A model generated the notes under the pieces. The model worked only from the letters and a program-made list of their open reading frames with translations, had not been told where the DNA came from and ran no database searches. This document shows, piece by piece, positions 44,561 to 53,148 of a stretch of DNA of 64,000 nt. Location of the stretch: contig CAVSPO010000023.1 in assembly GCA_963730005.1 (NCBI GenBank), positions 248,001 to 312,000 on the forward strand. The letters run 5' to 3'. Numbering within the stretch: the first letter of the stretch is position 1; each line of letters opens with the position of its first letter. The translations under genes were made by a program, and so were the position numbers. The stretch is from CAVSPO01 sp963730005 (GTDB lineage: Bacteria; Actinomycetota; Actinomycetes; Propionibacteriales; Propionibacteriaceae).

Positions 44561-44821
44561 ATGGCCATCACACGGGACGAAATGATCAGGATTCTGGCCG
44601 AGGCGGACCCGGTGGGGTTGATCGCGGCCGGCGCCCCACAGGACGAGTACTCACCAGAAGCCGACGAGATCCTCGGGCTTCGAGGCGTCCCGCAGGTGAC
44701 CGAGATCACCGGAGTCTTCGCCGTGAGCTTCAGCGAGCCGGGGGCGTGCACCCGGGAGACGGCGCGCTGGATCGCTGAGGAGATGCTGCGCCGGAGTGGA
44801 CCTGACGAATCGCCTCATTGA
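44561..44821 (+). CDS. Small hypothetical protein
   Basis: An 86-aa protein with DPVGLIAAGAPQDEYSPEAD, an acidic helix pattern and ARWIAEEMLRRSG near the end. It resembles a DUF1871-like small protein (a D-E-Y-x-PEA core), but the match is only by eye. The role is unknown. Confidence 0.6.
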   Translation: MAITRDEMIRILAEADPVGLIAAGAPQDEYSPEADEILGLRGVPQVTEITGVFAVSFSEPGACTRETARWIAEEMLRRSGPDESPH

Positions 44822-44858
44822 CTGGACGTAGGTCTGGCGAGGCTGCGAGGCTGTGCAG

Positions 44859-45086
44859 ATGAGTGACTCGGCGAAGGACGCAGACAGTACCGTCGACCCG
44901 AAGGATGTGGCCGCACCAAGCAAGCCAACTCCCAAGGATCAGATGAGGGCCGCCCTCGACGCCAAGAAGGCAGCCGTCCACGCCAAGGCAGCCCACGCCG
45001 AGGGTGGGGGCACCGGACAGGTGGGTGGCGGGCCGCACGGACAGCAGGGCGGTAAGCGGACCTTCAGGCGCAAGTCCGGGGGATAG
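44859..45086 (+). CDS. DUF5302-like small protein
   Basis: A 75-aa protein, Lys/Ala-rich and probably disordered: KDQMRAALDAKKAAVHAKAA, then a Gly/His stretch GGGTGQVGGGPHGQQGGKRT and FRRKSGG. This is the shape of the actinobacterial DUF5302 family, with no known function. ATG at 44859 is preferred over the GTG two codons upstream. Confidence 0.7.
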   Translation: MSDSAKDADSTVDPKDVAAPSKPTPKDQMRAALDAKKAAVHAKAAHAEGGGTGQVGGGPHGQQGGKRTFRRKSGG

Positions 45087-45157
45087 GACCTCACACGCCG
45101 TTCGGCTGGGCGTTGGAGCACCCTGGTTTGGCACCGTCCCGCTGATCCGGCCTTGAT

Positions 45158-46282
45158 TCAGATGCCGGTGAATGTCCGTACACTGCGGATGGCCAGGTTC
45201 TTCAACGACGAGCGGGTCCGGATCGCGTCGCGCGGGCACAGCGTCAGGCAGTGGTAGCAGTTGATGCACCTGTCCTCGCTGATGGTCGCGCGTGCGCCGT
45301 CGCGCTCGATGGCCGCCACCGGGCACGCGTCCAGGCAGGCGTCGCAACCGTTGCAGGCGCGACTGACCCGTACGTCCACATAGGTCGCCGTGACGAACAG
45401 CCCGTTGGAGTCCTTGCTCAGGGGAACGGTGCCCCGCGCCAGGCGGCGAAACGCCCGAGGCTCGATGGTCCCCAGCAGCCCGACGTCGTCGTAGTCGCCG
45501 ATCATGCCCGACGCTTTCGCCTGTTCCAGCAGCGGGACCTCCGTGGGGTCGTACCCGATCATTCGGCAGGCCACCACGTCAAGGGCGGCCGCGTTGGTGG
45601 AGGCGAGGATCCGTCCGGTCGGGACGCCGCGACCGATGGCTGCAGGGCCGCCGTCCAGGGCGACGACCGCGTCCAGCACCGACACCGCAGGACGCACCAG
45701 CCGGTGGATGGCCACCATGGCGTCGGACAGCTCGAAATCGTTGGCCGACCACCGGTGGATCCACTGCTTGTAGCCACCCGGGACACAGCCAAACATGTTC
45801 TTCACCGCAGCCGACAGACGCATCCCGGAGTGGGACTTGAGCTTCGGGGCGTTGATGACGACGTCGGCGTCCAGCAACGCCTGCGGCAGGTGCAGGGTTG
45901 GCAGCCAGGGCAGGCCAGTCTCGAGCCCCACGAGTGGCTGCTCCTCGAACGGGATCAGCGTGGCGCCGTAGCGGGACGCGACTCGGTCGAGGCCGGTCGT
46001 CCGGAACGCCCGGCGGGTCATTCCGCGTTCGTAGAACGCCTCGGAGTCCCCGATCTGGATGTGGCAGCCGTGCTCGGCGAGGAGCCGGCACAGGGCCGCG
46101 ACCACGGCGAAATGTGTCACCGTGTGCTGCTCGGGGCGGTTCTGCGACATCACGTTGGGCTTGATCAGGACGGTTCCGCCCGAGGGAATCCGGTAGTCCA
46201 CCATGTCGAGGGCGGACGTGACCGCCTCGTACATCGCACCGAGCTCATAGCTGGGGCACTCCACCGCCGAGACCAGGTCCAT
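45158..46282 (-). CDS. DUF362 protein with C-terminal 2x[4Fe-4S] ferredoxin domain
   Basis: A 374-aa iron-sulfur protein. The DUF362 part (GTVLIKPNVMSQNRPEQHTV, VVINAPKLKSHSGMRLSAAV, KNMFG) fills about residues 1-300, and the C-terminus has two ferredoxin motifs CNGCDACLDACPVAAIE and CINCYHCLTLCP. Such proteins are thought to be redox enzymes or electron carriers; the substrate is unknown. ATG at 46282 has GGAGG five bases ahead; an upstream in-frame start is unlikely. Confidence 0.85.
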   Translation of the reverse strand: MDLVSAVECPSYELGAMYEAVTSALDMVDYRIPSGGTVLIKPNVMSQNRPEQHTVTHFAVVAALCRLLAEHGCHIQIGDSEAFYERGMTRRAFRTTGLDRVASRYGATLIPFEEQPLVGLETGLPWLPTLHLPQALLDADVVINAPKLKSHSGMRLSAAVKNMFGCVPGGYKQWIHRWSANDFELSDAMVAIHRLVRPAVSVLDAVVALDGGPAAIGRGVPTGRILASTNAAALDVVACRMIGYDPTEVPLLEQAKASGMIGDYDDVGLLGTIEPRAFRRLARGTVPLSKDSNGLFVTATYVDVRVSRACNGCDACLDACPVAAIERDGARATISEDRCINCYHCLTLCPRDAIRTRSSLKNLAIRSVRTFTGI

Positions 46283-46343
46283 GACGCCTCCGTCGCTCGG
46301 ATTCAAGTGTAGGACGGCACCACAGCCGGGAGGCGGTCGATCT

Positions 46344-46604
46344 TCAACGCTCGTAGTGGTACCGGCAGGCAGCGATTCGGATCTCGTCCTCGAGCGCCTT
46401 GTAGACGAGACGGTGTTCATCGGTGATCCGGCGTGACCAGTAGCCGGCAAAGTCGTGCTTGAGTGCCTCGGGCTTGCCGATGCCCTCGTTGCCGTTGCGG
46501 ACGATGTCCTGAATGAGCAGGTTGATGCGCCTGAGCACCCTGCGATCCTGGGTCTGCCACCACAGGTAGTCTTCCCACGCGTTGGAGTCCCAGACCAGTT
46601 TCAC
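46344..46604 (-). CDS. yoeB: YoeB-family toxin
   Basis: An 86-aa RelE-superfamily mRNA interferase: MKLVWDSNAWEDYLWWQTQD, RRVLRRINLLIQDI, GKPEALKHDFAGYWSRRITD and the end CRYHYER. Catalytic Glu, Arg and His-Tyr positions of YoeB are present. Its start overlaps the antitoxin stop by four bases (ATGA). Confidence 0.93.
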   Translation of the reverse strand: MKLVWDSNAWEDYLWWQTQDRRVLRRINLLIQDIVRNGNEGIGKPEALKHDFAGYWSRRITDEHRLVYKALEDEIRIAACRYHYER

Positions 46605-46876
46605 ATCAGGTCAGTTGCATCGTCGCGGACGTCGAGCAGCTCCCGGGCTTTCCCGGCTCCGGATTCGAGCCGCTCCATCGCATCGAGGAGGCGACGGGCG
46701 TTTGCTGGTGACCGCATCAGGTAGGCGGTTTCGCGGAGGGACTCGAAATCGGCCAGAGAGACGATCACGACGGGTTCGTGACCGGCACGGGTGATCACGA
46801 TCTCTTCACGGTCGTTGATCACGGAGTCCAGCACCTCGGCGTAACGGGCTCGGGACTCGGTGTAGCTCATGGTCTT
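46601..46876 (-). CDS. yefM: YefM-family antitoxin
   Basis: A 91-aa antitoxin: MSYTESRARYAEVLDSVIND, ITRAGHEPVVIVSLADFESL and RETAYLMRSPANARRLLDAM, the standard YefM block. The GTG at 46876 is favoured over the ATG nine bases later because AAGGAGG is spaced for the GTG. It should repress its own promoter with YoeB. Confidence 0.92.
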   Translation of the reverse strand, partial: KTMSYTESRARYAEVLDSVINDREEIVITRAGHEPVVIVSLADFESLRETAYLMRSPANARRLLDAMERLESGAGKARELLDVRDDATDLM

Positions 46877-46985
46877 CACTGGCCCTCCTTCTGTACAGAT
46901 AAATGTACGTCTTTCCGGTGGCCGGGACAAGCATGGGCGGCTCGGGCGAGATTGGGTGCACTTGGATGTAGGGGGACAATGAATC

Positions 46986-47135
46986 ATGGCCTTGGGGATT
47001 GCGTTGATGCTGCTGGCGATCGCCGGCGTCGTCCGCGGAACCAAGGAGAAGAACAAGCTGATGGTCGCTGGATCGGTCGTCGGATTGATCGTGGTCGCCG
47101 CCGCATGGACCTTCCTGTTCTTCAACCCCTACTGA
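46986..47135 (+). CDS. Small two-helix membrane protein
   Basis: A 49-aa protein made of two hydrophobic helices (ALGIALMLLAIAGVV and KLMVAGSVVGLIVVAAAWTF) with a short charged loop RGTKEKN. A GGGGGA ribosome site precedes ATG 46986. It is divergent from the YefM/YoeB operon. Function unknown. Confidence 0.55.
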   Translation: MALGIALMLLAIAGVVRGTKEKNKLMVAGSVVGLIVVAAAWTFLFFNPY

Positions 47136-47249
47136 TCTGGAGGCGACGCCGTCCAGGGTGGCCTGCGCGTGCACGCGGTGAGGTCCGCTGGGCGTGCGAA
47201 GTCGCGTGTGAGAGCATGTACCGGTCATTCACGTGGTTGAGGAGAAACG

Positions 47250-48188
47250 ATGCTTCATCAGGTGCTGCAGTTGTTCGAGATCCTGGATTCGCCGCGAGCC
47301 AGCGGCGAGGCCGTGGTCGCACACCTGAACTCGTTGGGCGCCACCCAGGTGGTGGTGAGCACCACTGCGATGACTGGCCCCAAGGGCTCTACGGACTGCG
47401 TCAGGGTGATCATCCCCGGTAGCCGGGGCAGGATTGCCGGCGGCGACGCCCCGACCCTCGGGGTGATCGGAAGGCTCGGCGGGCTGGGGGCGCGTCCCGA
47501 GCGGATCGGTTTCGTCTCCGATGGGGACGGTGCACTGGCGGCGCTGTCAGCGGCGTCCAAGCTGACGACGATGGCGGCCAACGGCGACGTGCTGCCCGGA
47601 GACGTGATCGTCACCACCCACGTCTGCCCGGACGCTCCCACCCGTCCGCACCACCCGGTGCCGTTCATGGACTCGCCGGTCGAGATGGCACAGATGAACG
47701 CGGCCGAGGTTGACCCGACAATGGACGCCATCCTGTCGATCGACACCACCCGCGGCAACCGGGTGATCAACCATTGCGGCATCGCGATCTCGCCCACAGT
47801 GCAGCAGGGCTACATCTTGAAGGTCTCTGATGATCTGGTGCGGGTGATCGAGACGGTCACCGGCCGTGCGGCTGTGGTCTTCCCTCTCTCGACGCAGGAC
47901 ATCACCCCATACGAGAACGGATTGCACCACCTGAATTCGATCCTGCAGCCGGCTGTGGCCACTGACGCACCCGTGGTGGGCGTGGCCCTGGTCGCCGAGT
48001 CTGCGGTGGCCGGCAGCGCGACCGGAGCGACCCAGGAGGTGCACGTCGCCCAGGCCGCGCAGTTCGCCGTCGAGGTCGCCAAGTACTTCGGCGCAGGCGA
48101 GGTGCAATTCACCGACGAGTCCGAGTTCAATCAGCTGGTTGCCCGCTACGGTTCGGCCAAGCATCTGCAGACCGTCGGCAACCAGTAG
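47250..48188 (+). CDS. DUF1177 family protein
   Basis: A 312-aa cytosolic protein of the DUF1177 family (MLHQVLQLFEILDSPRASGE, THVCPDAPTRPHHPVPFMDS, DAILSIDTTRGNRVINHCGI and IAISPTVQQGYIL). The role is unknown; the family sits with amide or hydantoin catabolism genes. Here it faces the nitrilase/HyuA/DUF917/NCS1 operon, 12 bases from its end. ATG at 47250 has GAGGAGAAAC ahead. Confidence 0.85.
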   Translation: MLHQVLQLFEILDSPRASGEAVVAHLNSLGATQVVVSTTAMTGPKGSTDCVRVIIPGSRGRIAGGDAPTLGVIGRLGGLGARPERIGFVSDGDGALAALSAASKLTTMAANGDVLPGDVIVTTHVCPDAPTRPHHPVPFMDSPVEMAQMNAAEVDPTMDAILSIDTTRGNRVINHCGIAISPTVQQGYILKVSDDLVRVIETVTGRAAVVFPLSTQDITPYENGLHHLNSILQPAVATDAPVVGVALVAESAVAGSATGATQEVHVAQAAQFAVEVAKYFGAGEVQFTDESEFNQLVARYGSAKHLQTVGNQ

Positions 48189-48199
48189 AAATTACCTGC

Positions 48200-49027
48200 T
48201 CACAGCGTCAGGTCGGTCAACTGTCCGTAACTCCACGGGCGGCGCGAGCGCAGGTAGGGGATCTCGACGCGGGCCGGAACCACCTCGTCCAGGTCGACAG
48301 TGCAGAAGACCAGGTCCTCGGCGAAGCGCTTGGCCTCAACCAGGGTTTCGCCCCTGGGCCCGGCGATCTTCGACTTGCCATGCATCGTCAGGGTCTCGCC
48401 CTCGCTGCCGACCCGGTTCACCGCAGCCAGGAAACAGCGGTTCTCCAACGCCCGGCAGGCGATGTTGATGTCCCAGATGTCCTCGTCCTCCTGACGCCAG
48501 GCGCTCGGCACCAGGATCAGCTCGGCGCCCTGCAGAGTCAGAATGCGTGCGGTCTCGGGCAGGCCCATGTCGTAGCAGATCATGATGCCGATCCGTCCGA
48601 AATCCGTGTCGAAGACCGGCATCTCGCGCCCGGGGGCGAAGTAGTGGCCTTCGGTGGAGTAGGCATGGTTCTTGCGATAAGTGCCGGCCACCTCGCCGTC
48701 CCGATTGATCAGGACGACCGAGTTGTACACGACACCAGGAACGGAGCTGGCCTCGATGATCGGCAGTACCACCCAGACGCCGAGCTCAGCCGCCAGCTTG
48801 CCGATGCGCTGTGCGGACGGCCCGTTCGCGGGCTCTGCCAACGTGTGCAGTTTCTCCCCGAGCAGGTCCTGGCGGTAGCCGCTGGTGCCCAATTCTGGGA
48901 AACAGACCAGGTCGGCTCCCTGTGCGGCGGCGCGGCGGAAGTAGTCCTCCACAGTGGCCAGATTGGCTTGCTTGTCGCCCAGCACACAGTCGTGCTGGGC
49001 CAGGGCGATCTTGACCTCGCGAGTCAT
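48200..49027 (-). CDS. Carbon-nitrogen hydrolase (nitrilase superfamily)
   Basis: A 275-aa amidase with the Glu-Lys-Cys triad: E in CFPELGTSGY (residue about 45), K in GTYRKNHAY (about 119) and C in IGIMICYDMGLPE (about 152). It is closest in shape to N-carbamoyl-amine/amino-acid amidases. Start ATG at 49027; its first base overlaps the HyuA-like stop. As the last gene of the operon it probably cleaves the amide or carbamoyl product of the preceding steps. Confidence 0.9.
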   Translation of the reverse strand: MTREVKIALAQHDCVLGDKQANLATVEDYFRRAAAQGADLVCFPELGTSGYRQDLLGEKLHTLAEPANGPSAQRIGKLAAELGVWVVLPIIEASSVPGVVYNSVVLINRDGEVAGTYRKNHAYSTEGHYFAPGREMPVFDTDFGRIGIMICYDMGLPETARILTLQGAELILVPSAWRQEDEDIWDINIACRALENRCFLAAVNRVGSEGETLTMHGKSKIAGPRGETLVEAKRFAEDLVFCTVDLDEVVPARVEIPYLRSRRPWSYGQLTDLTL

Positions 49028-50601
49028 CAGTGGTCACCGCTCTCATCCAGGAGCAACTGGCCAGCGGCCTTGACACGCACCCTGGTGGCGTTGCCGGGCA
49101 GATAGGCCAGCGGCACGTCCTCCACATCAACTATCTCGACGGTCAGTGGGTCGGCGCCGGCCTGGATGGCCATGTCGACGGCCTGATCCCGGGCCACGGC
49201 CAAAGCCTGGTCGCGGCTCGTCTCGTCCAGGGAGAAGATGCGTTCGATCTGGCCGCTCACCTGTGCGATGGCAGCCCCGATGGCGTTGGCGACGGTGCCG
49301 TGCTCGGGACGGATGATTGCAGACGCGCCGGGCACATCATCGGGCACGATGATGCTGCCCCCGCCGACCACCATCACGGGAGAATCGGCCGCGCTGGTCT
49401 TGACCCGATCGATGGCGTCGGCCATGATCCGCTGGATTTCGACCCAGGCCAGCTGGATCAGGTCGCTGTCCAGATGCGAGACCCTGGACGCGTCACCGAG
49501 CTCGGCATGACCCGCGGCGACAGCGATGTCGGTGGCGGTGAGCACGTCGCCGCCAAAGACCAGCGCCTTGCGGGTGATCTCGTAGCCGACCGAATCGGGG
49601 CCGACGCTGACGCTGCCGTCGGGATGGCGGCGCACGATCGAGCCGCCGCCCAGACCAACCGAAACCAGATCGGGCATCCGGAAGTTGGTGCGCACCCCGC
49701 CGATCTCGACGGCCAGCGACGACTCCCGGGGGAAACCCTTGACCAGCACACCGACGTCGGTCGTCGTGCCGCCCACGTCGACCACGATCGCGTCGGACTC
49801 ACGGGCCAGGAAGCTGGCGCCACGGATCGAGTTGGTCGGGCCGCAGGCAATCGTCAGGATGGGATAGCGCTGGGCGTACTCGACGCTCATCAGGGTGCCG
49901 TCGTTCTGCCCCAGGAACACCTGGGCTTCGATGCCGTCAGCGGCCAGCGAATCGACGAACCCCTCCACCGTGGCGCGCGCCACGTCCACCAGCGCCGCAT
50001 TGAGCACCGTGGCGTTCTCGCGCTCCAGCAGGCCGATGCTACCGATCTCGTGCGACAGCGAGATCGGGAAGTCGGCCCCCAGCTCGTCGCGCAGGATCTG
50101 CGCGGCACGCAGCTCGTGGTCGGCGCTGACAGGGGAGAAGACCGAAATGATTGCCGCCGAGCTGGCCTGCCCGGCGACCTCGCGGGCGATGATGCGGATG
50201 TGCTGTTCGTCCAGGGGGGCGATCTCGCGACCGTCGTACTCGTGGCCGCCGCCCACCAGGTACTGGCGGCCGCCGATCGCTTCGCGCAGCTCGGCCGGCC
50301 ACCCGGTCAGGGGCATGATTGCGGCGGTCGCCGGCAGCCCAATTCGGATCACGGCCACCGAATTGAGGCGTTTTCTTTCAACGATCGCGTTGGTGGCCTG
50401 AGTGGTGCCCAGCATCGCGTGGGTGATCTGGCTGGCGTCCAGGCCGGACGCGGCCAGCACTTCGGTGATGGCCCGGTCGATGCCGTCACCGACCGGGGAA
50501 GTGGTGGGCGTCTTCACGGTGGCGACCGGATGCAGCTGGTCGTCCAGGATGACCGCGTCGGTGTTGGTTCCACCGACGTCGATTCCGATGCGGTAGCTCA
50601 T
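49027..50601 (-). CDS. HyuA-like hydantoinase/oxoprolinase family subunit
   Basis: A 524-aa protein with the actin/HSP70-like ATPase fold: GIDVGGTNTDAVILDD phosphate loop, GTTQATNAIVERKRLNS, DVGGTTTDVGVLVKGFP, and the C-terminal VVGGGSIIVPDDVPG. In this family ATP is used to open a ring amide or similar bond. Here the usual HyuB partner is missing; instead a DUF917 protein follows, an established pairing. Stop and start of neighbours overlap by one base. ATG at 50601. Confidence 0.87.
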   Translation of the reverse strand: MSYRIGIDVGGTNTDAVILDDQLHPVATVKTPTTSPVGDGIDRAITEVLAASGLDASQITHAMLGTTQATNAIVERKRLNSVAVIRIGLPATAAIMPLTGWPAELREAIGGRQYLVGGGHEYDGREIAPLDEQHIRIIAREVAGQASSAAIISVFSPVSADHELRAAQILRDELGADFPISLSHEIGSIGLLERENATVLNAALVDVARATVEGFVDSLAADGIEAQVFLGQNDGTLMSVEYAQRYPILTIACGPTNSIRGASFLARESDAIVVDVGGTTTDVGVLVKGFPRESSLAVEIGGVRTNFRMPDLVSVGLGGGSIVRRHPDGSVSVGPDSVGYEITRKALVFGGDVLTATDIAVAAGHAELGDASRVSHLDSDLIQLAWVEIQRIMADAIDRVKTSAADSPVMVVGGGSIIVPDDVPGASAIIRPEHGTVANAIGAAIAQVSGQIERIFSLDETSRDQALAVARDQAVDMAIQAGADPLTVEIVDVEDVPLAYLPGNATRVRVKAAGQLLLDESGDH

Positions 50602-51728
50602 CACTGCTCCTTGCCCGCGTTGGCCTGTGATCGTGCTGCCGAGTCGCGCCCGGCGACGAGGTCTTCCAGCGGCACGTAGTCGAGGTCGTAGCCGAAGTAG
50701 CGGGGGCCGACGGTCTCGATCCCCATGGGGGTGCGCCACTGCTCGTGGCACCGGATGCCGACGATGACACCGCGGGCGCCATAGCGCATGCCCTCGGTGG
50801 TGATCGGACGACCGGTCTCGGCGTCCAGCACCACGATCAGGTCGGGGGTGGTGGCCAGCACGGCGTCGTCGGTGCGGGCGATGAGGTTCTCGTTCTGGAA
50901 CTCCAGCCGCAGCCGTTGACCCGCGAAATCGTCCATGCCCGCGAACTCAGCCAGCCCACGGACGAAGCCACCGTCAGTGCGCCGAACGATGTCGGCCACC
51001 TTGCCGCGGAACAGCTCCACACCCTCGGTCACCTCAAGCACCGCCGCGACCGGGTCGGCGCCCGCGTTCTTGGCCAACCGCAGCACCTGCCCAATGCGCT
51101 CGGTGAAGGTGACGATGCCCGGAATGCTGCCTCGCTTGAGCTGCTCTCCGGTCATGGGGTAAATCGCGTCCATCGCCGAACCACCCATCTGCACGGTGGC
51201 AGCACGGGCCAACCGCTCCGTCCAGACGTTGTCGATGGTGTTGAACAGCACCGAGTTGCCCTTCTCGTCGCTGATCATCATGGGGCTGGCTGCGATCCCG
51301 TGCAGGTGGAAGGTGACCATCTGCAGCTCCGGGAACGCCCGCCCCATGCCGTCGGCGTCCACCATCGGCAGGCCCAGTGTGGCCGCCAACGCGATCGGGA
51401 TCATGGAGTTCACCCCGCCCGCCTCGATCGGCATGGTGGCAAAGACGGGGCGCCCCAGGTAGGACTGCAACGAGTCGAAGGAGCTCAGGATCTCCTTGCC
51501 ACTGGGGATCTTCTCGACGATCACAGTCGGTGCGCCCATCATGGCGGTGGGCACCACCAGGGCGTCATCGGGGACCTCGTCGATGCCGATCAGGCGCACC
51601 GGGCCGTGTTCCGCCACTGCTTGCAGAGCCATCAGTTTTCCGATGAAGGGGTCACCACCGCCCCCCGTCCCCAACACGGCAGCGCCGACGGCGATGTCCT
51701 CGATGGCTTGCTCGTCGAGAAGCCGCAT
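50601..51728 (-). CDS. DUF917 family protein (HyuA partner)
   Basis: A 375-aa DUF917 protein: MRLLDEQAIEDIAVGAAVLG, TGGGGDPFIGKLMALQ, MPIEAGGVNSMIPIALAA, DADGMGRAFPELQMVTFHLH, and IVVLDAETGRPITTEGMRYG near the end. DUF917 genes are commonly paired with HyuA-like genes; the reaction is unknown. Overlaps the HyuA-like start by one base and follows the NCS1 permease by 29 bases. Confidence 0.87.
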   Translation of the reverse strand: MRLLDEQAIEDIAVGAAVLGTGGGGDPFIGKLMALQAVAEHGPVRLIGIDEVPDDALVVPTAMMGAPTVIVEKIPSGKEILSSFDSLQSYLGRPVFATMPIEAGGVNSMIPIALAATLGLPMVDADGMGRAFPELQMVTFHLHGIAASPMMISDEKGNSVLFNTIDNVWTERLARAATVQMGGSAMDAIYPMTGEQLKRGSIPGIVTFTERIGQVLRLAKNAGADPVAAVLEVTEGVELFRGKVADIVRRTDGGFVRGLAEFAGMDDFAGQRLRLEFQNENLIARTDDAVLATTPDLIVVLDAETGRPITTEGMRYGARGVIVGIRCHEQWRTPMGIETVGPRYFGYDLDYVPLEDLVAGRDSAARSQANAGKEQ

Positions 51729-51757
51729 GGTGACTCCCTTCTTCGGAAAGCTGGAAC

Positions 51758-53074
51758 CTAGGCCACGACGCTGGTGCGCGCGAACTCGACCTTGTCGGTC
51801 TTGCGAACTGCCGCCACAGCCTTCATCACGATGTAGTACAGCAGACCCGCGCTCACCAGCGAGTTGATGGCCGGGATGCCGATGGTGACGAAGTGACCGA
51901 TCAGGAAAGCCGCCACCCAAACCGCCAGCGCGATCGGGTTCCACTTGTCGACCAGCTTGGGCAGCTCGCCCAGAGCTCGTGACTCGTCCAGGACGCCACG
52001 ATCGCGTCGCAGCACGTAGTAGTCGACGACGATGATGCCGGCCACCGGCGGAACTGCCACGCCCAGAATGATCAGGAAGTCGGTGAAGTAGTTGATGATC
52101 CCGATCATCGACAGCACGGTGCCGATGCCACCCAGCACCCAGGTCAGCGTGGTGCGGCTCACCTTGATGTTGAACAGGGCGTTGACCATCGTGGACAGGC
52201 CCAGGCTGGACGAGTAGAGGTTGATGTCGTTGAGCTTCACGGTGGAGAAGATGACGATGCTGGCACCGAGCCAGCCGGTCAGGGCCAGCATGATGTCAAC
52301 GACGTTGTCGGTGCCGGTGGCGTGCGCGAGCAGCACCGCGATCAGGTTCATGCCCAGCTCGCCGACGAAGGTGCCGATCAAGGTCATCCAGAAGACCTGC
52401 TTGCCGTTGATCAGGTAGCGGCTGGTGTCAGGCGTGGTGACCGCACCGATCATGAAGCCGCCGGCGACCATGGTCGTGGCGGCGGCGAAGGTGAGCGCCG
52501 GGCCGGGGGCGGGCGTGCTGAGGAGCTCGCCGACGCTGTGACCCTGCAGCATCACCACGGCCGCGTAGACCACCGCGACGATGAACAGCGGCACGAAGAC
52601 GTTGGCCACCTTGCTGATGGCCTTGATGCCGAAGACCACCAGAATGGTGATGGCGATGCCGGTGATGGCCGCCCAGATGGGGTAGTTCAGCAGGCCGGTC
52701 ACCGCGTGCAGGCCTTCCGCGAAGACCGAGTTCTGCACCCCGAACCAGCCGACCAGCGAGAGAGCAATCACGCCGCCGATGATGGACGAGCCGGACTTGC
52801 CAAAGCCTGCCCACCGCGACAGCAGGCTGGTGGACAGCCCCTCTCTGGCGGCTGCGGTGCCGATGGCCCAGCTGACCACCTGCAGCAGCACGCTGCCAAC
52901 CATCGTGGCGCCGAACGCGCTCCAGAAACTCATGCCATAGCCGAGGGCAGCTCCCAGCATCAGCTGCGAAACACAGGCCAGTGACCCGATGCGGATGACG
53001 AGGATCTCCCACATCGGACGTTTTGCGCTGAGCGGCACCCGCGACAGCGCGTAATCATCGCCGCTTGCGGCCAT
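51758..53074 (-). CDS. NCS1-family permease (nucleobase/hydantoin)
   Basis: A 438-aa importer with about 12 helices. It begins YALSRVPLSAKRPMWEILVI and contains LSRWAGFGKSGSSIIGG, FMIGAVTTPDTSRYLINGKQ, DINLYSSSLGLSTMVNALFN, PVAGIIVVDYYVLRRDR, the standard NCS1 features. AAGGAG seven bases ahead supports ATG 53074. It heads the operon permease, DUF917, HyuA-like, nitrilase, and probably brings in the substrate they degrade. Confidence 0.88.
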   Translation of the reverse strand: MAASGDDYALSRVPLSAKRPMWEILVIRIGSLACVSQLMLGAALGYGMSFWSAFGATMVGSVLLQVVSWAIGTAAAREGLSTSLLSRWAGFGKSGSSIIGGVIALSLVGWFGVQNSVFAEGLHAVTGLLNYPIWAAITGIAITILVVFGIKAISKVANVFVPLFIVAVVYAAVVMLQGHSVGELLSTPAPGPALTFAAATTMVAGGFMIGAVTTPDTSRYLINGKQVFWMTLIGTFVGELGMNLIAVLLAHATGTDNVVDIMLALTGWLGASIVIFSTVKLNDINLYSSSLGLSTMVNALFNIKVSRTTLTWVLGGIGTVLSMIGIINYFTDFLIILGVAVPPVAGIIVVDYYVLRRDRGVLDESRALGELPKLVDKWNPIALAVWVAAFLIGHFVTIGIPAINSLVSAGLLYYIVMKAVAAVRKTDKVEFARTSVVA

Positions 53075-53148
53075 GTCGTACTCCTTGGTTTGTCGGATCT
53101 TGAGCATGCTAACTGTTCGGCCAAGCGGGTCCAATAGCGGGAAGGGCC

